A DNA stretch of 64,000 nt from Paraphaeosphaeria minitans (Eukaryota; Ascomycota; Dothideomycetes; Pleosporales; Didymosphaeriaceae). This document shows, in pieces, positions 19,085 through 29,916 of the stretch. The stretch lies in NCBI GenBank assembly GCA_015832175.1, contig WJXW01000003.1, positions 186,001-250,000 on the forward strand, in the 5' to 3' direction. The notes under the pieces are model-generated. The model made no database searches, was not told the DNA's origin, and saw only the letters and a list, made by a program, of their open reading frames with translations. A program made the translations under genes and the position numbers. Positions within the stretch are counted from its first letter, which is position 1; every line of letters begins with the position of its first letter.

Positions 19085-21085
19085 CTAAGCAAACACCCGC
19101 CGGGCATGCGCACCTAGCTTGTTGATCGTCTCCATCCACTCGTCGTAAGGATCCGAGTCGAAGACAATGCCGCCCTGATGTGCCTGGTAAGCCCCGTCTC
19201 CCGCAACCCAACTTTTCCACAAACGTACCCCGGCTTGGAGATAAGCGATCCCGTCCTTGACCAGCATGGTTCGCAGCGCAATGCATGTCTGCCCATCCGT
19301 CAGCACGCAAACCTCGACTTCACTCAATCGCAACGACTGCTTCGCGACTCACGTCCATGGCACCCTCAATTTCCCCTTCGCCGTCCACGCTGCCGTAGCC
19401 GAAGTAACCCACCGCCCCGGCGTACACACCGCGCTTTTCTCGCTCGAGCTCGGCGATCAGCTCCATCGCGCGAACTTTAGGTGCCCCGCTCACCGTGCCT
19501 ACTCGATGCATCAGCTAGTCTTCGGGAGTTTTCTTCACTCATGCAAATGACGTACCGGCGGGGAAGATGGATCGGAACGCGTCAAACCGCGTCTTGCCAG
19601 GTCGCAGCACCCCTGACACCTCGGACACCAAGTGCTGCACATGGGAAAACTAACTCCCAATTAGCACCTTTGCCCACGTAGCTACCACGACGACGCATCC
19701 TGCACGTTGCCAAGCACATACCTTTTGAACCACCATCAGCTTGTCGACACGTGTGGTGAGCGGGTCGCAGACGCGATTGACGTCATTCCTGGCTAGGTCC
19801 ACCAACATGACCTGTAAAGTCAAAATCAGCTGTGAGCTTCGCTGCGGATGTGCAGCAGAAACGTACGTGCTCGGCCCGGTCCTTGATGGAGTTGGCCAGC
19901 TCCGCTGCTAGAGCGGCATCCTCTTGCAGGGTCTTGCCTCGCTTGACGGTGCCCGCGATGGGGTGCGTGATGATTCGGCCCTGCTCTTCCTTGACCAGCA
20001 ATTCCGGGCTTGCCCCCACAATCTGGAAGTCCTCGCAGTTGACGTAGAAGAGATAGGGTGACGGGTTCACGTTTCGCAGGTGCCGGTAGATGTTGAACGG
20101 ATGTAGAGAGGTCGGTCGCGCGAAACGTTGCGACGGGACGGCCTGGATGATGTCGCCCACGCTGATGTGCTCTTTCAGTCTCTTCACATGGCCTTCGTAA
20201 CCGTCCTGGCCAATGTTCGACTTGTACTCCTGGCCCGTTTGTATCGGCTGCTGCTCCGGTTCCGGGATTCCGTCCCTCTTCTTCAACAGTGCTGTGTAAT
20301 TCCTCAACGTCTCCTTGGCTTCGTCGTACGCCTTCTCGAGGTCATCGAGACTTTCGGGCACCTTGACATAGGTGATGACCTTGACAACCTGCGAAAAGTG
20401 GTCCAGAACTATCACGGTATCGAACAGCATGAAGAGACTCTCGGGTACGCCCAGCACATCTTTCATGTCGTCTCGCTTCGTTTTCGGCTCGAAGTACTGC
20501 ACGCAGTCATATCCAACGTAACCTACTGCGCCACCAGTCATCGGAGGTAATTGAATCGAAGGCACGGTTGCCACTCTGCTCTTCGCGAGCTCCGCCTCGA
20601 GCAGGGGCAGCGGATCGGTTTCGGGGCCATGGCCTCTGCCTGTCTTGAGAATCTTGCGCGGGTCTGCTGGGTGGTCAGCCTGCTGCATCCGTCCCGTCGT
20701 CCACTCGCTGGACCCGCACCTGCACCAACGAAACTGTATCGCCCAATCGTCTCAGTTGTAGCCGCACTTTCGAACAGAAACGACAGCTTCGATTTCGCCC
20801 TAATTGATATCAACACCGCTTCCCGATTCGTCCGGCATGCGCCCTCAGGGTGAGTCAGACTCACTGCTCAGCGATCTTGAGATAGATGAGACTCGGCGTC
20901 AGGAACTCGGCGGATATAGAAGAGAAGACAGGAACGAGGTTGGGCGGGTTGGGCGACTCAATGGTGGCAGCGAGGACTTCGCGCACCGTGTCGAGCGACG
21001 GCTGCACGGTGAACTAGCAGGTCATGCGTCAGTCTCGTGCCCCTCCCAGCTGTCAGTGGCGGCGGAACTGGCGCACCTGGGCCAT
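19085..21085 (-). CDS. trpE: Anthranilate synthase component I, 9 exons
   Basis: Converts chorismate and glutamine-derived ammonia to anthranilate, the first committed step of tryptophan synthesis; in fungi it pairs with the multifunctional TrpC-type protein. Exons (minus): 21085-21077, 21013-20865, 20799-20720, 20663-19867, 19811-19722, 19649-19556, 19498-19353, 19288-19229 and 19174-19085, giving 504 aa, the usual length. Seen in order: [41 protein letters not shown] (feedback and N-terminal domain), [16 protein letters not shown], then the chorismate-binding domain with [88 protein letters not shown] and [14 protein letters not shown]. The first exon is only nine bases (Met-Ala-Gln) and is the weakest part. 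Diverges from the gene at 21446. Confidence 0.93.
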
Positions 21086-21445
21086 GATTGAATGTCCTTC
21101 TGTATGCGAACTGATGCTACAGCAATCTGGCTGACTATGTCGAATTGCAATATGCGCCGCAGCTATTGTGGTGGCATCGAGGTGAAGCCAGAAAACATTA
21201 AAGCTCAGAGTCATTGCGGGGCCAATCGGAGGGGCGTGCCCCGCAATTGGCTATCACAATCCCAGGGCCACTTCACTGACGCCCCGCCAGCACCAGCCAC
21301 CGCACTACCATTGCACGCTGACGGAGCCGGCTAGGCGGGCGCAATATGCGCCCGCTCCCTGCCCCGATCTCTCTACCCTCTGGCTTCGCGATGCCGTTGT
21401 AGAGCCCATTTTGGATCTTGGGACGCCCTCACGTTTCGACTCAGT
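21086..21445. promoter_or_regulatory. Shared divergent promoter, trpE / hypothetical
   Basis: 360 bases separate the two start codons. Apart from the CPC1-like site, no gene or repeat is seen. Confidence 0.5.
21208..21214 (-). promoter_or_regulatory. Putative CPC1/Gcn4-type site upstream of trpE
   Basis: On the minus strand this reads ATGACTC, the core of the general amino-acid control element, 123 bases upstream of the trpE ATG. Tryptophan genes are known targets of cross-pathway control in fungi; function here is inferred. Confidence 0.5.
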
Positions 21446-22537
21446 ATGTGGCCTTCGGACGGGTCGGGTAGCGCTATGCGCTCCACATCCTCCACATCAT
21501 TGCCTGGCCGCCCATGGACTCCGCCCGAGGACGTCTTTCCAGACGACCATGCGCCCGACTCCACACCGCCTCTCGGCCACAATGACGACTCTCAGCGGTC
21601 AGCTCGTCAGCTTGCGAACACCGTCCAACCGAAACGACCCCGCAAGCTACAGATTCGCGCGACCAAACCCGCAATGTTGGAGTCTCCCGAGTTGAGCACA
21701 ACGGGATCCTCCTCGTCCAGCGCCGATGCGCGGACCCCAACACCTGAACATGGCATCGAGAACATGCCTGCGCAGAACCCACACCCATTCATGTCGGATC
21801 CTATCACACCCATCAGAACACCATGGAGCTCTGGGCTCCTGCCGAGCAAGGACATACTGCAGTATCCCTATACACCTGAATCAATACGCACAACAAAGTC
21901 GCATGGGATCCAGTCGCTCTCACCACTTCCTTCGATACCATGGGATATCAACGACTCTTGCCATTCTCCCATGCAAGATGCGCTCCTGTCATGCGCCTCG
22001 AATCTCGAAAGCCTGATCATGAGTCGGGAGCCCACCGACGGGCAGATGAAGTACTTGGTTTCCAAATTCGAGGAGATGGCGGATTTCCTTACTGCGCCCG
22101 ATTCCCAGTCGAAGCAGACAGACGATCATTTGTTCTCCGAGCCCGAAGAACCTTCTGAGGCTACAGGTCTCGGTATCGTATCCGAAGAGCCTGCCAACGA
22201 TCACGTGAATGCAGACGATCTCGCTTTAAGCCAGTCCTACATCTTAGAAGTTGGCAAGTACATTGGCAGCGTGAAGGCCCACGTGCGAGACTTGACCACG
22301 CGCATGGAGGAAGTGAAACAGCTGAACTCCATTCAGCTCGACATCATTGGAGATCTGCGGAGAGATCTTAGGAACAAGACCAGCCGGATGAACAAAACCG
22401 CTCTAGTGAAGCAAGAGGGGTTGGAGCTGATGCAGAAACCAGAAGTCTTCGGAGAAATTCCTGTCCCAAGGAAGAGCTTCTGGTCCGCGGTAGGCGAAGC
22501 GTTAGACACGGTGGGAGAGCTGCTCCACGAGTGGTGA
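21446..22537 (+). CDS. Hypothetical protein with C-terminal coiled coil
   Basis: A single exon of 363 aa; family not recognised. The first ~170 residues are Pro/Ser/Thr-rich and probably disordered, including repeated TP/SP dipeptides (TPTPEHG, DPITPIRTPW, SLSPLPSIPW) that could be proline-directed phosphorylation sites. Residues about 175-225 (DALLSCASNLESLI...MKYLVSKFEEMADFL) and 265-325 (SQSYILEVGKYIGSVKAHVRDLTTRMEEVKQLNSIQLDIIGDLRRDLRNKTSRM) look helical and coiled-coil forming. The tail KSFWSAVGEALDTVGELLHEW is amphipathic. No signal peptide or membrane segment. A role in a nuclear or cytoskeletal complex is possible but not shown. The start at 21446 is the first Met in a long open frame. 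Confidence 0.7.
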   Translation: MWPSDGSGSAMRSTSSTSLPGRPWTPPEDVFPDDHAPDSTPPLGHNDDSQRSARQLANTVQPKRPRKLQIRATKPAMLESPELSTTGSSSSSADARTPTPEHGIENMPAQNPHPFMSDPITPIRTPWSSGLLPSKDILQYPYTPESIRTTKSHGIQSLSPLPSIPWDINDSCHSPMQDALLSCASNLESLIMSREPTDGQMKYLVSKFEEMADFLTAPDSQSKQTDDHLFSEPEEPSEATGLGIVSEEPANDHVNADDLALSQSYILEVGKYIGSVKAHVRDLTTRMEEVKQLNSIQLDIIGDLRRDLRNKTSRMNKTALVKQEGLELMQKPEVFGEIPVPRKSFWSAVGEALDTVGELLHEW

Positions 22538-23054
22538 ATGGTGCAGAAGCCGATTCTCCAGCCAATGCTCCGCAATCGTTTTTAAAACCCGGGACAACAG
22601 GCTGGATAGAAGGGCACATTTGGCGACTTTTTATCGCCCAATCACAGGCATCCTTGAAGTTTTTGATATTTGTTTTGCGCACACGACGACACGATTCACG
22701 AGTAGCATTGGACGGACGCTGGATACCCTGGGACTGGATAGCACACGGCGCTTGGTTAGGTAACTGAATCAAACTACATGACATTTGTTCTTCTGATAGC
22801 TGGTGCATTCTAGTGCAACTGGTGCTCTACGGACGGATCGCACCCGAATGCGCGTACTGTTGGGCAGCGGCTGGCAATTACCACTCAACACGCCTGTTCC
22901 TCGGCGCCCCGATCTTCACACACGCACACACACACACAGATTCCCCGTACCCTTCAACCTACGCGACCATCCGCCTCGCACGGCCATCCCTTCTTACCTC
23001 CACTCCAACTCCTGCCACGCCCACGCCCACACCCACACCCACACATCGCCCAGC
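22538..23054. other. Intergenic spacer
   Basis: About 500 bases, no supported gene. The last 130 bases carry short ac-rich and cacgcc-type runs before the next start. Confidence 0.4.
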
Positions 23055-23447
23055 ATGCCAGAGCACGCCGAAGTCTTCGCACACTGTCCCGTCACGGCCA
23101 GAGAACACGTCAGCTCGCCCCCTGCTGCGCATCATGCCTTGCCCTATACGAACCAGATCGTGGGGGAGATGCACGAAAGGCACGCGCAGGAGGAGCTGGA
23201 CGCGCAGGAACAGGCGCACATGTACCAGCAGCAAGCGCGGGCTGCGTCGTACATGCAGTCAGCGCCCTTGTGCGTACAGTCGCCTATGCATATGCGAAGT
23301 CGGACGCCTGTTCAGTTGTATCAGGTTTATGGGGCTTCGCGAGGTTCTAGTGGGGTTGAGGTGGAGGAGAGGGAGGTTAGGGAGGAGTGGGAGGTGAGGG
23401 AAGTGGAAGTGGATGCGGAAGTGGAAGGTGAGTTGGTCCTTGTTTGA
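23055..23447 (+). CDS. Small hypothetical protein, uncertain 3' end
   Basis: 130 aa from MPEHAEVFAHCPV. The middle (NQIVGEMHERHAQEELDAQEQAHMYQQQARAASYMQ) looks helical; the tail is very acidic with repeated Glu-Val units. No family recognised. A possible donor (GTGAGT) lies 20 bases before the stop, so the reading may continue in a downstream exon. The tail coding sequence is a purine-rich simple repeat, which weakens the gene call. Confidence 0.4.
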   Translation: MPEHAEVFAHCPVTAREHVSSPPAAHHALPYTNQIVGEMHERHAQEELDAQEQAHMYQQQARAASYMQSAPLCVQSPMHMRSRTPVQLYQVYGASRGSSGVEVEEREVREEWEVREVEVDAEVEGELVLV

Positions 23448-23724
23448 TGACGTTCCCCGGAGTCATGAACTGTAGTCGCACGCTACGTGTTGTAACGTAG
23501 ATTGTTGACTGCGGGGTCAGCGGCGTTGGAACCTGATTTTGGAGGGTGACCATTCCGTCCCACATCTACAACCCATTCTCATCGTCCCGCTGTAGCAATT
23601 TCAAAGAACAGCTATCTAACATCGATCAGAGACCTCACCATACCGGCCGACGCCCCCCTCACCCAGCACCCCATCCACAACGGTAGCCGTAGTCCATGGG
23701 ATAAACGACAACGACACGGCCACC

Positions 23725-25083
23725 ATGACACGCTCCTCCGCAGTCGAGGCAAAAGACATGCCCGACGCCATCCTCGATCCCTCCCCCGAAACCATCATCC
23801 ACCCCAAAGGCAACCTCGTCCTCATCGTCGGCAGCGCCCCCCGCCAACGCTCCCTCCTCGTGCAAGCCGAGACCATCGAACACTTTGGCCCGCCCTGGCA
23901 AGACATCATAAAGAGCTCCCACCGCGAGCGCCTCCTCTCTACGCGGCGCACGTGCTACCTCCCCGGCGACGACGCAGACATGATGCTCGTGCTCATGTAC
24001 CTGTCGCACCCGTGGCACGTGGGCAAGGTCCCAAAAGAACTTTCCTTCCGCCAGCTGCTGGCCATGGCGCGCGTCTGCGCGGGGTACGACATGAACGCGC
24101 AGGTGTCGCCGTTTGTCAGGCGGTGGATCGTGCCGCATCAGGATAGGCTGCTGAGTCCGGGGAGGGAGGAGTGGCTGTTTATCGCGCACCAGTTTGGGCT
24201 CGAGCGCCATTACGTTACGCTGGCGCAGCATCTGGTGTTGGGGTGTCGGACGGAGGGGGGTAGGATGTTGTTTCCGCCGGGGAGGGCGGAGAGGCTGGCG
24301 GGGTTGGTGCCGGATTGTGCGCTGGGTAAGATTCTCTTTTCATCTTTCCGCCTTTTTGGATCGATTCTGTCGATGCGGCGTCGTTGTTGTTGTTGTTGCG
24401 AGGTGGCGATTTACCAACAGCGACACAGTCGAGATCCGACGGAAACGCATAAAGGCGCTGTCCACCATCCTCGACATCGTCTACAAGCACATCGACCGGC
24501 TCGAGAACGGCAACACGTGCCGCGCCACGCTGCCCCCGTCGCCAGATGAGGAAACAGACGTGCTGATCGAAGCGGAGCGCGCAATGTGCACGCACTGCAA
24601 CCACGGCGAGCTCATCCGGTATCTCAAGATCCACGACTTCTGGCCGCCCATCATGCAAAGCGCGCACGTCAAGCGGCCGGTCAACGATGTAAGCCTTCCC
24701 CCCACCGTCCCTGCGCCCAGACGGCATCTCCGAAACGCAGACTTACCTACCCCCCGCAGGTCTTGGGCAAACTCACCCGCATCCCGGCCATCAGCTACCG
24801 CCTCATCCGCAACAGCCACGCGCACGTCGCCGACCCGGCGGCGCTGGGATCCTCGGCCTCGGCCTCGGGCAACGCGCACGCCGTCTGCGACATTGGCAGG
24901 CAGCTCGCGGTGCTGATCGCAGATGCGCAGCGCAAGCTGGAGATGCCCATCGCGCTGTGTACGGTCGAGGAGATGAGAAGGAATGCGGAGAATGTGGGGT
25001 TGAAGGACGAGGCTGTGGCGCCGAACTATCTTCCGGTGGAGGAGGAGTGGATGGGTGAGGTGGACGCGGTGGGGCGTAGGTAG
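23725..25083 (+). CDS. BTB/POZ-like domain protein, 3 exons
   Basis: Exons 23725-24325, 24429-24688 and 24760-25083 give 394 aa; introns are 103 and 71 nt. The N-terminal half has the order seen in fungal BTB-like proteins: a strand IIHPKGNLVLIVG, a helix with HFGPPWQDIIKSS, a strand/turn CYLPGDDADMMLVLMYLSHPWH, then FRQLLAMARVCAGYDMNAQVSPFVRRWI. The second half is mostly helical (ALSTILDIVYKHIDRLENG) and has CTHCNHGELIRYL, which could be a small Cys/His site. Such proteins are probably protein-interaction scaffolds or Cullin-3 adaptors; that is family inference only. The first intron join (acceptor CGACACAG) was chosen because it is the only one keeping phase; it is less certain than the second. 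Confidence 0.72.
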
Positions 25084-25169
25084 CTGCGAGACACGACGGG
25101 GGACGGGGGACAAGGAGATGCAGGAAGATGGGTATGGAGGTGGTTGTTTGAGCGGGAGGGGGAGCGGGG

Positions 25170-25263
25170 CGATGATTGGGAATGCGATGTTACGAAGAGA
25201 TGAGCGATGATTGGGAATGCGATGTTATGAAGAGATGAGCGATGATTGGGAATGCGATGTTAG
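25170..25263 (+). repeat. 35-bp tandem repeat, 2.7 copies
   Basis: Unit cgatgattgggaatgcgatg plus ttacgaagagatgag is repeated at 25170, 25205 and 25240 with one C/T difference, just after the BTB-like gene. Confidence 0.9.
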
Positions 25264-26856
25264 GTACATGGCTCGGGTGCAACGGTGCTGGCGTCAGGAA
25301 TGATTGCTTCTCGGATCTGCATACCTAGATCTGCAGTGCAGGTGCGATCATCGGAACTCTGCGGATATGAAATGGAGTCTGCTCGTGGATAACGAGTGTC
25401 TAGTAGGTAGATAGGTGGGTAGGTATGATAAAATGTCCAAGATCAGTGACGTCGGCCAGGCTCACAAAGACTTGCAACGCACCGCACTTTCCCTTTGGCC
25501 AAGAAACCAGCCTCTCAAACCGCAAGCCAGATAGATAACATGATCAACCTGTCTCTACCTACAATGACCATAGCCAGCACGCCCACTGGCCCCGCCCTCG
25601 CCAGCGCGATCCCAACATTGTGATTGCCATCGTCATCATCATCGACACCATCACCAGAGGGCAAGTCCGTGACTGGCATCGGCATCGTCACGACAAGGCA
25701 AGTCCCACGGGTCACCATGATGAGTGAGGCCGCCCAAGGGCAGTTCAACGACTACGCGCGCGCCCAAGGACCGACCAAGGCTCCGTAGCGGAAAAGTCAT
25801 CAGGTTGGCCGAGCTGGCGCTGCGGTCCAAGACGCCGCCGGCGCCAAGCGCGGCGCGAGGGTTGGCGGAGTCGGCGTTTCAGTCGCGCTTGGGTTCCCTT
25901 GGGGCGCACGTGATGCCGCCACTCCGCCGAGCGACTAGGTACGGATCTAGCGTGGGCTCGCAGCAGAAGAAACAACGTACGGTGGCCAGCGCTATGCCAG
26001 CACTAGGTAGGTAGGTAGGTAGGTAGGTAGGTAGGTAGGTAGGTAGGTAGGTAGGTAGGTAGGTAGGTAGGCAATGGAGTCTACTCGTGGGTAGTGAGTG
26101 TCTAGCAGGTAGGTTGGTTGGTAGGAAGGTAAATAGGTAGGCAGGTAGGTAGGTAACTAGGCAGGTACCTATCCCAGCGCCATCCCACAGGCTGCACGGT
26201 TCACCTTTGTTGCTTGGACCATCGTGGACAATCGCACCCAGGCGGTGGCAGCTCGTAGCAGAAGCACGTCGCTGCACAGATCTCTGCCAGAAAGTCCACA
26301 CTCGGTCTGTCCTCGACTTTCACTTTCTTTAGCATCTTCCATTCGTTTCGTAGCTTGTTCCGGAGCCGGCGGAGAGTCTGGGCGCGACGGCAGCAGCAGC
26401 TTCGCCGGTCCTTGGCGGCCTCAGAAGGGCGCACGTAAGCAGCAGCACCGCCCACCACCAGGCGCAGACGGGCAGCGGAGCAACGGAACGACCATCTGAG
26501 CTGCCAAGTGGGCGGAGGGCAGCAGAGATTCGGCCTTCACATGCCCAACACGGCGGGCCTTTGCTGCCGTGCTTTCCGTCTTGACTGCCTCAGCACGCCC
26601 TCAGTGACGGTTCATCATCGTGGCCGTGATTCGTGTCCGCAAACAACCCCAGCAAAGCGCCGAGCCCTTGGCTATGCATCTTGGAGACAGGAGCCAAGCC
26701 CAAGACCTTTCTCCAAGGTCTTGAGAGCACACACTGTAGCTAACCACTTGGACTGCCTCTCCCGAGAGGAACTCTCTGCCCGTCCTATATCATGAGCCGT
26801 CTCTCGTCGTCCGACGCCCCCGACACGATCCTGTAGTCGTTCGTTGCTGCTCGTGC
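25264..26856. other. Gene-poor spacer with microsatellite and a short duplication
   Basis: 1.6 kb. A (TAGG)n run occupies 26004-26071 and TAGG-rich DNA continues to 26167. A ~45-bp segment at 25370 (atggagtctgctcgtgg...) recurs at 26075 with several transitions. No gene is supported. The 3' part should hold the promoter and 5' UTR of the His-rich membrane protein. Confidence 0.5.
26004..26071 (+). repeat. (TAGG)n microsatellite
   Basis: Seventeen consecutive tagg units. This is not the fungal telomere unit TTAGGG. Confidence 0.95.
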
Positions 26857-27857
26857 ATGCGTAGCCAATTGCAGACGGCCATGGAACCCCATCTTCCGCC
26901 ACCGCCCTCGGCCGCCCACAACCACCACCACCACCACCACCACCATCACCACCACCACCCGTCCGCAGCCTCCAAGCCGCCTGTCGACATCGGCTACCAG
27001 TACCGCGAGAAGGATGTCTTCGACCACCGCGCCCAGTATGCTCCTCGCGTCGAGCGCGGTAGCAAGGGCAGCAGCAACCACGACTCTGTCATCTCATATC
27101 CGCGCTCGCCCAACGTAGCCGCCGCGTCACCGCCAAGTCCCGTGAGCAGCGTCTCATCCGCCCGCAACCACCGCTCGCAGCCGAGTGAGAGCCATTCGCA
27201 CCATGCCATTGCACACGTTGCCCAGCCCCCGCGCGCCTACATCGATCCCGAGAAGGCCGCCAGCTCGTCGCACCGCTCGCGCTCGCCCACCCACGCCTCG
27301 ACCTCGAATCCAGAGGCCACCCGCCAGACCATAGCCTACGACCCCGATGATTTCGACGACAAGGGCCCTGAGGATAAGCCCCTTCAGCTGCTGGTAGCTC
27401 CCTCCCCGCCGTGCTCCCACCCACCGTCCACTGACACACTGCCCAGCTCTATCTCTCGCTACCCTGCGCGCTCCTCTCCCTCCTCATCATGCTCTGGACC
27501 CTGGTCGCCCTCCTCATCTCGCTCCTCCTCCAGCCCTTCCGCCTCTTCTCCACGCGCTCCACCCTCCCGACCCAGCTCACCACCTTCCTCGCCCCGCCCC
27601 TCAGCCTGCAGCTGCACCTCGTCTACTCCTTCGCCGCCGCCGACTCGTACAGCGCGCCCATGCTCGTCGTCGTCCACCTCTTCTCCCCCTTCGTGGCCGT
27701 CGGCGTCGCCATCGCCGCCTGGACCGCCGCCTGCTTCTGGTTCTTCTCCGCCATCCTGGGCGATCCTGCCGGCCAGGACGGACACAACGACGGCAAGGAG
27801 AGCATCCTCGGCGTGCGCACCTGGTGGGATCGGTGGCTGTCGCGCGCGCTGAGGTGA
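26857..27857 (+). CDS. His-rich N-terminus integral membrane protein, 2 exons
   Basis: Exons 26857-27393 and 27447-27857 give 315 aa. A 53-nt intron (GTAGCT...GCCCAG, phase 0) joins QLL to LYLSLPCALLSLLIMLW. The N-terminal half is disordered with a run of about 12 His residues (residues 23-35) and many Ser-Pro and Ser-His pairs, and ends in an acidic YDPDDFDDKGPEDKP. The C-terminal half has two hydrophobic blocks, one long (about residues 180-211) and one around APMLVVVHLFSPFVAVGVAIAAWTAACFWFFSAIL, so 3-4 membrane segments. Exon 2 read alone in the wrong frame looks like Ser/Pro repeat, so the intron matters. An alternative start at 26881 has a better context (gccATGg). No function known; metal binding by the His run is speculative. 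Confidence 0.75.
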
Positions 27858-29466
27858 AGCGCGTCCGCGCGCGCACTTTGCATGATGGTTACGATTTGTT
27901 TTGGGTTTGGGCGCCCGCGTGAAGCGGCTCTTCCAGCGGCATTGGGTACGGCGTCGAGTCTGGCACGGCTCTGGGGTTGGGTTTACTTTTGGGGGGCGGC
28001 AGCCTGGTTTGGGTCCAAGGCTTTGGTTCCGAGGTCATGTTTTCTTTCAGGGTAGTCTATAGGCTTTTTCTTTTTCTTTTTCTTTTTCTTTTTCTTTTTC
28101 TTTTTTTCTTTGGGGCTGTCTGGGTTTTGACAAGGGAAGGAACGGAAGGGCTTCCATGTGATATCCCTCCCTCTCTACAATCGCAGCTTAATGCGATGCG
28201 ATGCGAATTCAAATCTATCTATCTTTTTTCTTCTCCAGCTCACTGCCTTGTCCCCCAACGGCACACACACGCAGGGATGAACAACCACCCATCCCTCGTC
28301 ACAGTCCTTTCCCCCCAAAGAAACACAAAGGAGGGCTTCCTACCGCCCAAACCTTTTTTCTTTTTTCTTTTTCTCGGATCTGGTTCACGCCGCGTGTCCT
28401 TGACGCTCGACGCCAGCACTGCCAGCACTGCCAGCACTGCTAGACCAATCTACTAGACTAGCTAGACTAGACTATCTAATGTAGCACCCTCGAAATCCCA
28501 GAACTAGACTAGATTAGCGCAGAGCTAGACCGGATTAGCCCAGATTAGCCCAGAACTAGACTAGACTAAAACCCCATACCTACTCTACAAATCGCCAACG
28601 ACGTCCAAACGAAAGAGTGTAGTCGAACCACTCCCTATCCAGCTATCCTCCCGCACTCTACCGTCGGGCATTCCCTCCCGTCGAGCGAGGACTTTCTGTC
28701 CCACGCTCGTGTTTCCAGTTTCTCCTCGGTGATGCATCTCGATTCCGCCAATTTCAGTCATGCTGTCTGCCGTGTGGATGCGGCTGTGGAAAGAGTCTTG
28801 TGGGAAAGAAAGGCATGAGTAGTTGGTCTATGCTTCTGATGTAGGTAGCATGTTCCACGCAGGTTGTGGATAAAAACCGTTCTTGGTGAGGTATATAATG
28901 TAACCAGCGACGCTGCGAAACAATTACGCAGCAGGGAAGAATATACATGATCTATCCGTCGTCTTTTTACCGATAGTGATGTAGGTACCTATCAATCACT
29001 TCCTGAAATGATTTAGTGGCGGATTCTTGTTGGCTGGTGGGTTCTAAGCAGGTGACAACGTCCGTTATTCCCCAAGGGTGTTCGTGACCTAGAACTTGTA
29101 TATTGGAGAAATCGTGTCGGAAGCTAGTTTTACAGAGGCCCAAGACCATGAAAGGTGCAATGTTTGTTGAGCTGTTTGTGGGGTTTGTGTGAGGCTTTCT
29201 CATGAGCTGCGTAATCGAGTCATACTATTTCGGGCCCAATCTGCCTCCGAATCGGCAGGCTATAGCGACAATAGCAGGCAGTTGATCCGTTGGCTTGCTT
29301 CGATTGCTGAAACAGTAGACTGAGAAGAATTCCTTCCCATTCTCAACGTGTGTTCCTCGTAGAGTTCGCAGGGACAGAGGGTCGCGAACCGCTTGCTAAC
29401 CGTATCTAAGAGTTTTGGACCTTCGGTGGAGAGGCTTAAACCCATCCGTGCATAAGCTTAGTCTGC
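27858..29466. other. Spacer with simple repeats
   Basis: 1.6 kb. A (TTTTTC)n run occupies 28064-28111, ctgccagca triplets 28410-28440, and ctagact/ttagccc repeats 28450-28570. No gene is supported. Confidence 0.5.
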
Positions 29467-29916
29467 TTAGACCAAAGGACCGCATTGTATGGTCACAGTA
29501 CCGAAATCTATTTCCTTGATACGAAACAGATCATCAAACCTAATGCTGTTAAGCGTGGCGCATATCCCATAGTATCCTGTTTGCTGTTCCCGTGTAGGTG
29601 TTCTCTGAAGGAGAATCTTTTTATGCACGCTTAGTACACTTGCGGCAGCAATGGCCAGATTTGACTTTTTATAGATGGTGTGTATGCTAGCCACCTTAAC
29701 ATCTTTGCTTACGTCAGAGTCTTGTTTGATGCATAGGGAATCGATCCACAGGTCATCTACTGGAAGCACCCTTATTACGAGATTGCATCTTTAATGGCTT
29801 CTGGTCGTCGAACCATGAGGTCCGAGGAGCTGAACCACGTGTTCGTTGAACTTCTCTTCGGTGATTTTGTGGTCGCTTGGCTGAGAACCACAACAGAAAG
29901 ACAGGGTGGCATGCAT
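29467..29916 (-). pseudogene. HET-domain (heterokaryon incompatibility) relic
   Basis: On the minus strand the frame starting at 29916 reads MHATLSFCCGSQPSDHKITEEKFNEHVVQL, the degraded form of the HET opening motif YATLSYCWG with Trp changed to Cys. The frame then shifts to read RRPEAIKDAIS and shifts back to VIRVLPVDDLWIDSLCIKQDSD, the strongly conserved HET core, followed by ASIHTIYKKSNLAIAAAS. Two frame changes and the lost Trp mark it as broken. I find no intact C-terminal part. HET proteins control non-self recognition and cell death after fusion; this copy is unlikely to work. Confidence 0.8.

Noticed and set aside
23659..24231. 190-aa frame opposite the BTB-like gene
   Set aside because: Antisense shadow; the plus-strand frame has the domain and splices.
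26004..26071. Telomere-like repeat
   Set aside because: The unit is TAGG, not TTAGGG, and it is internal between genes.
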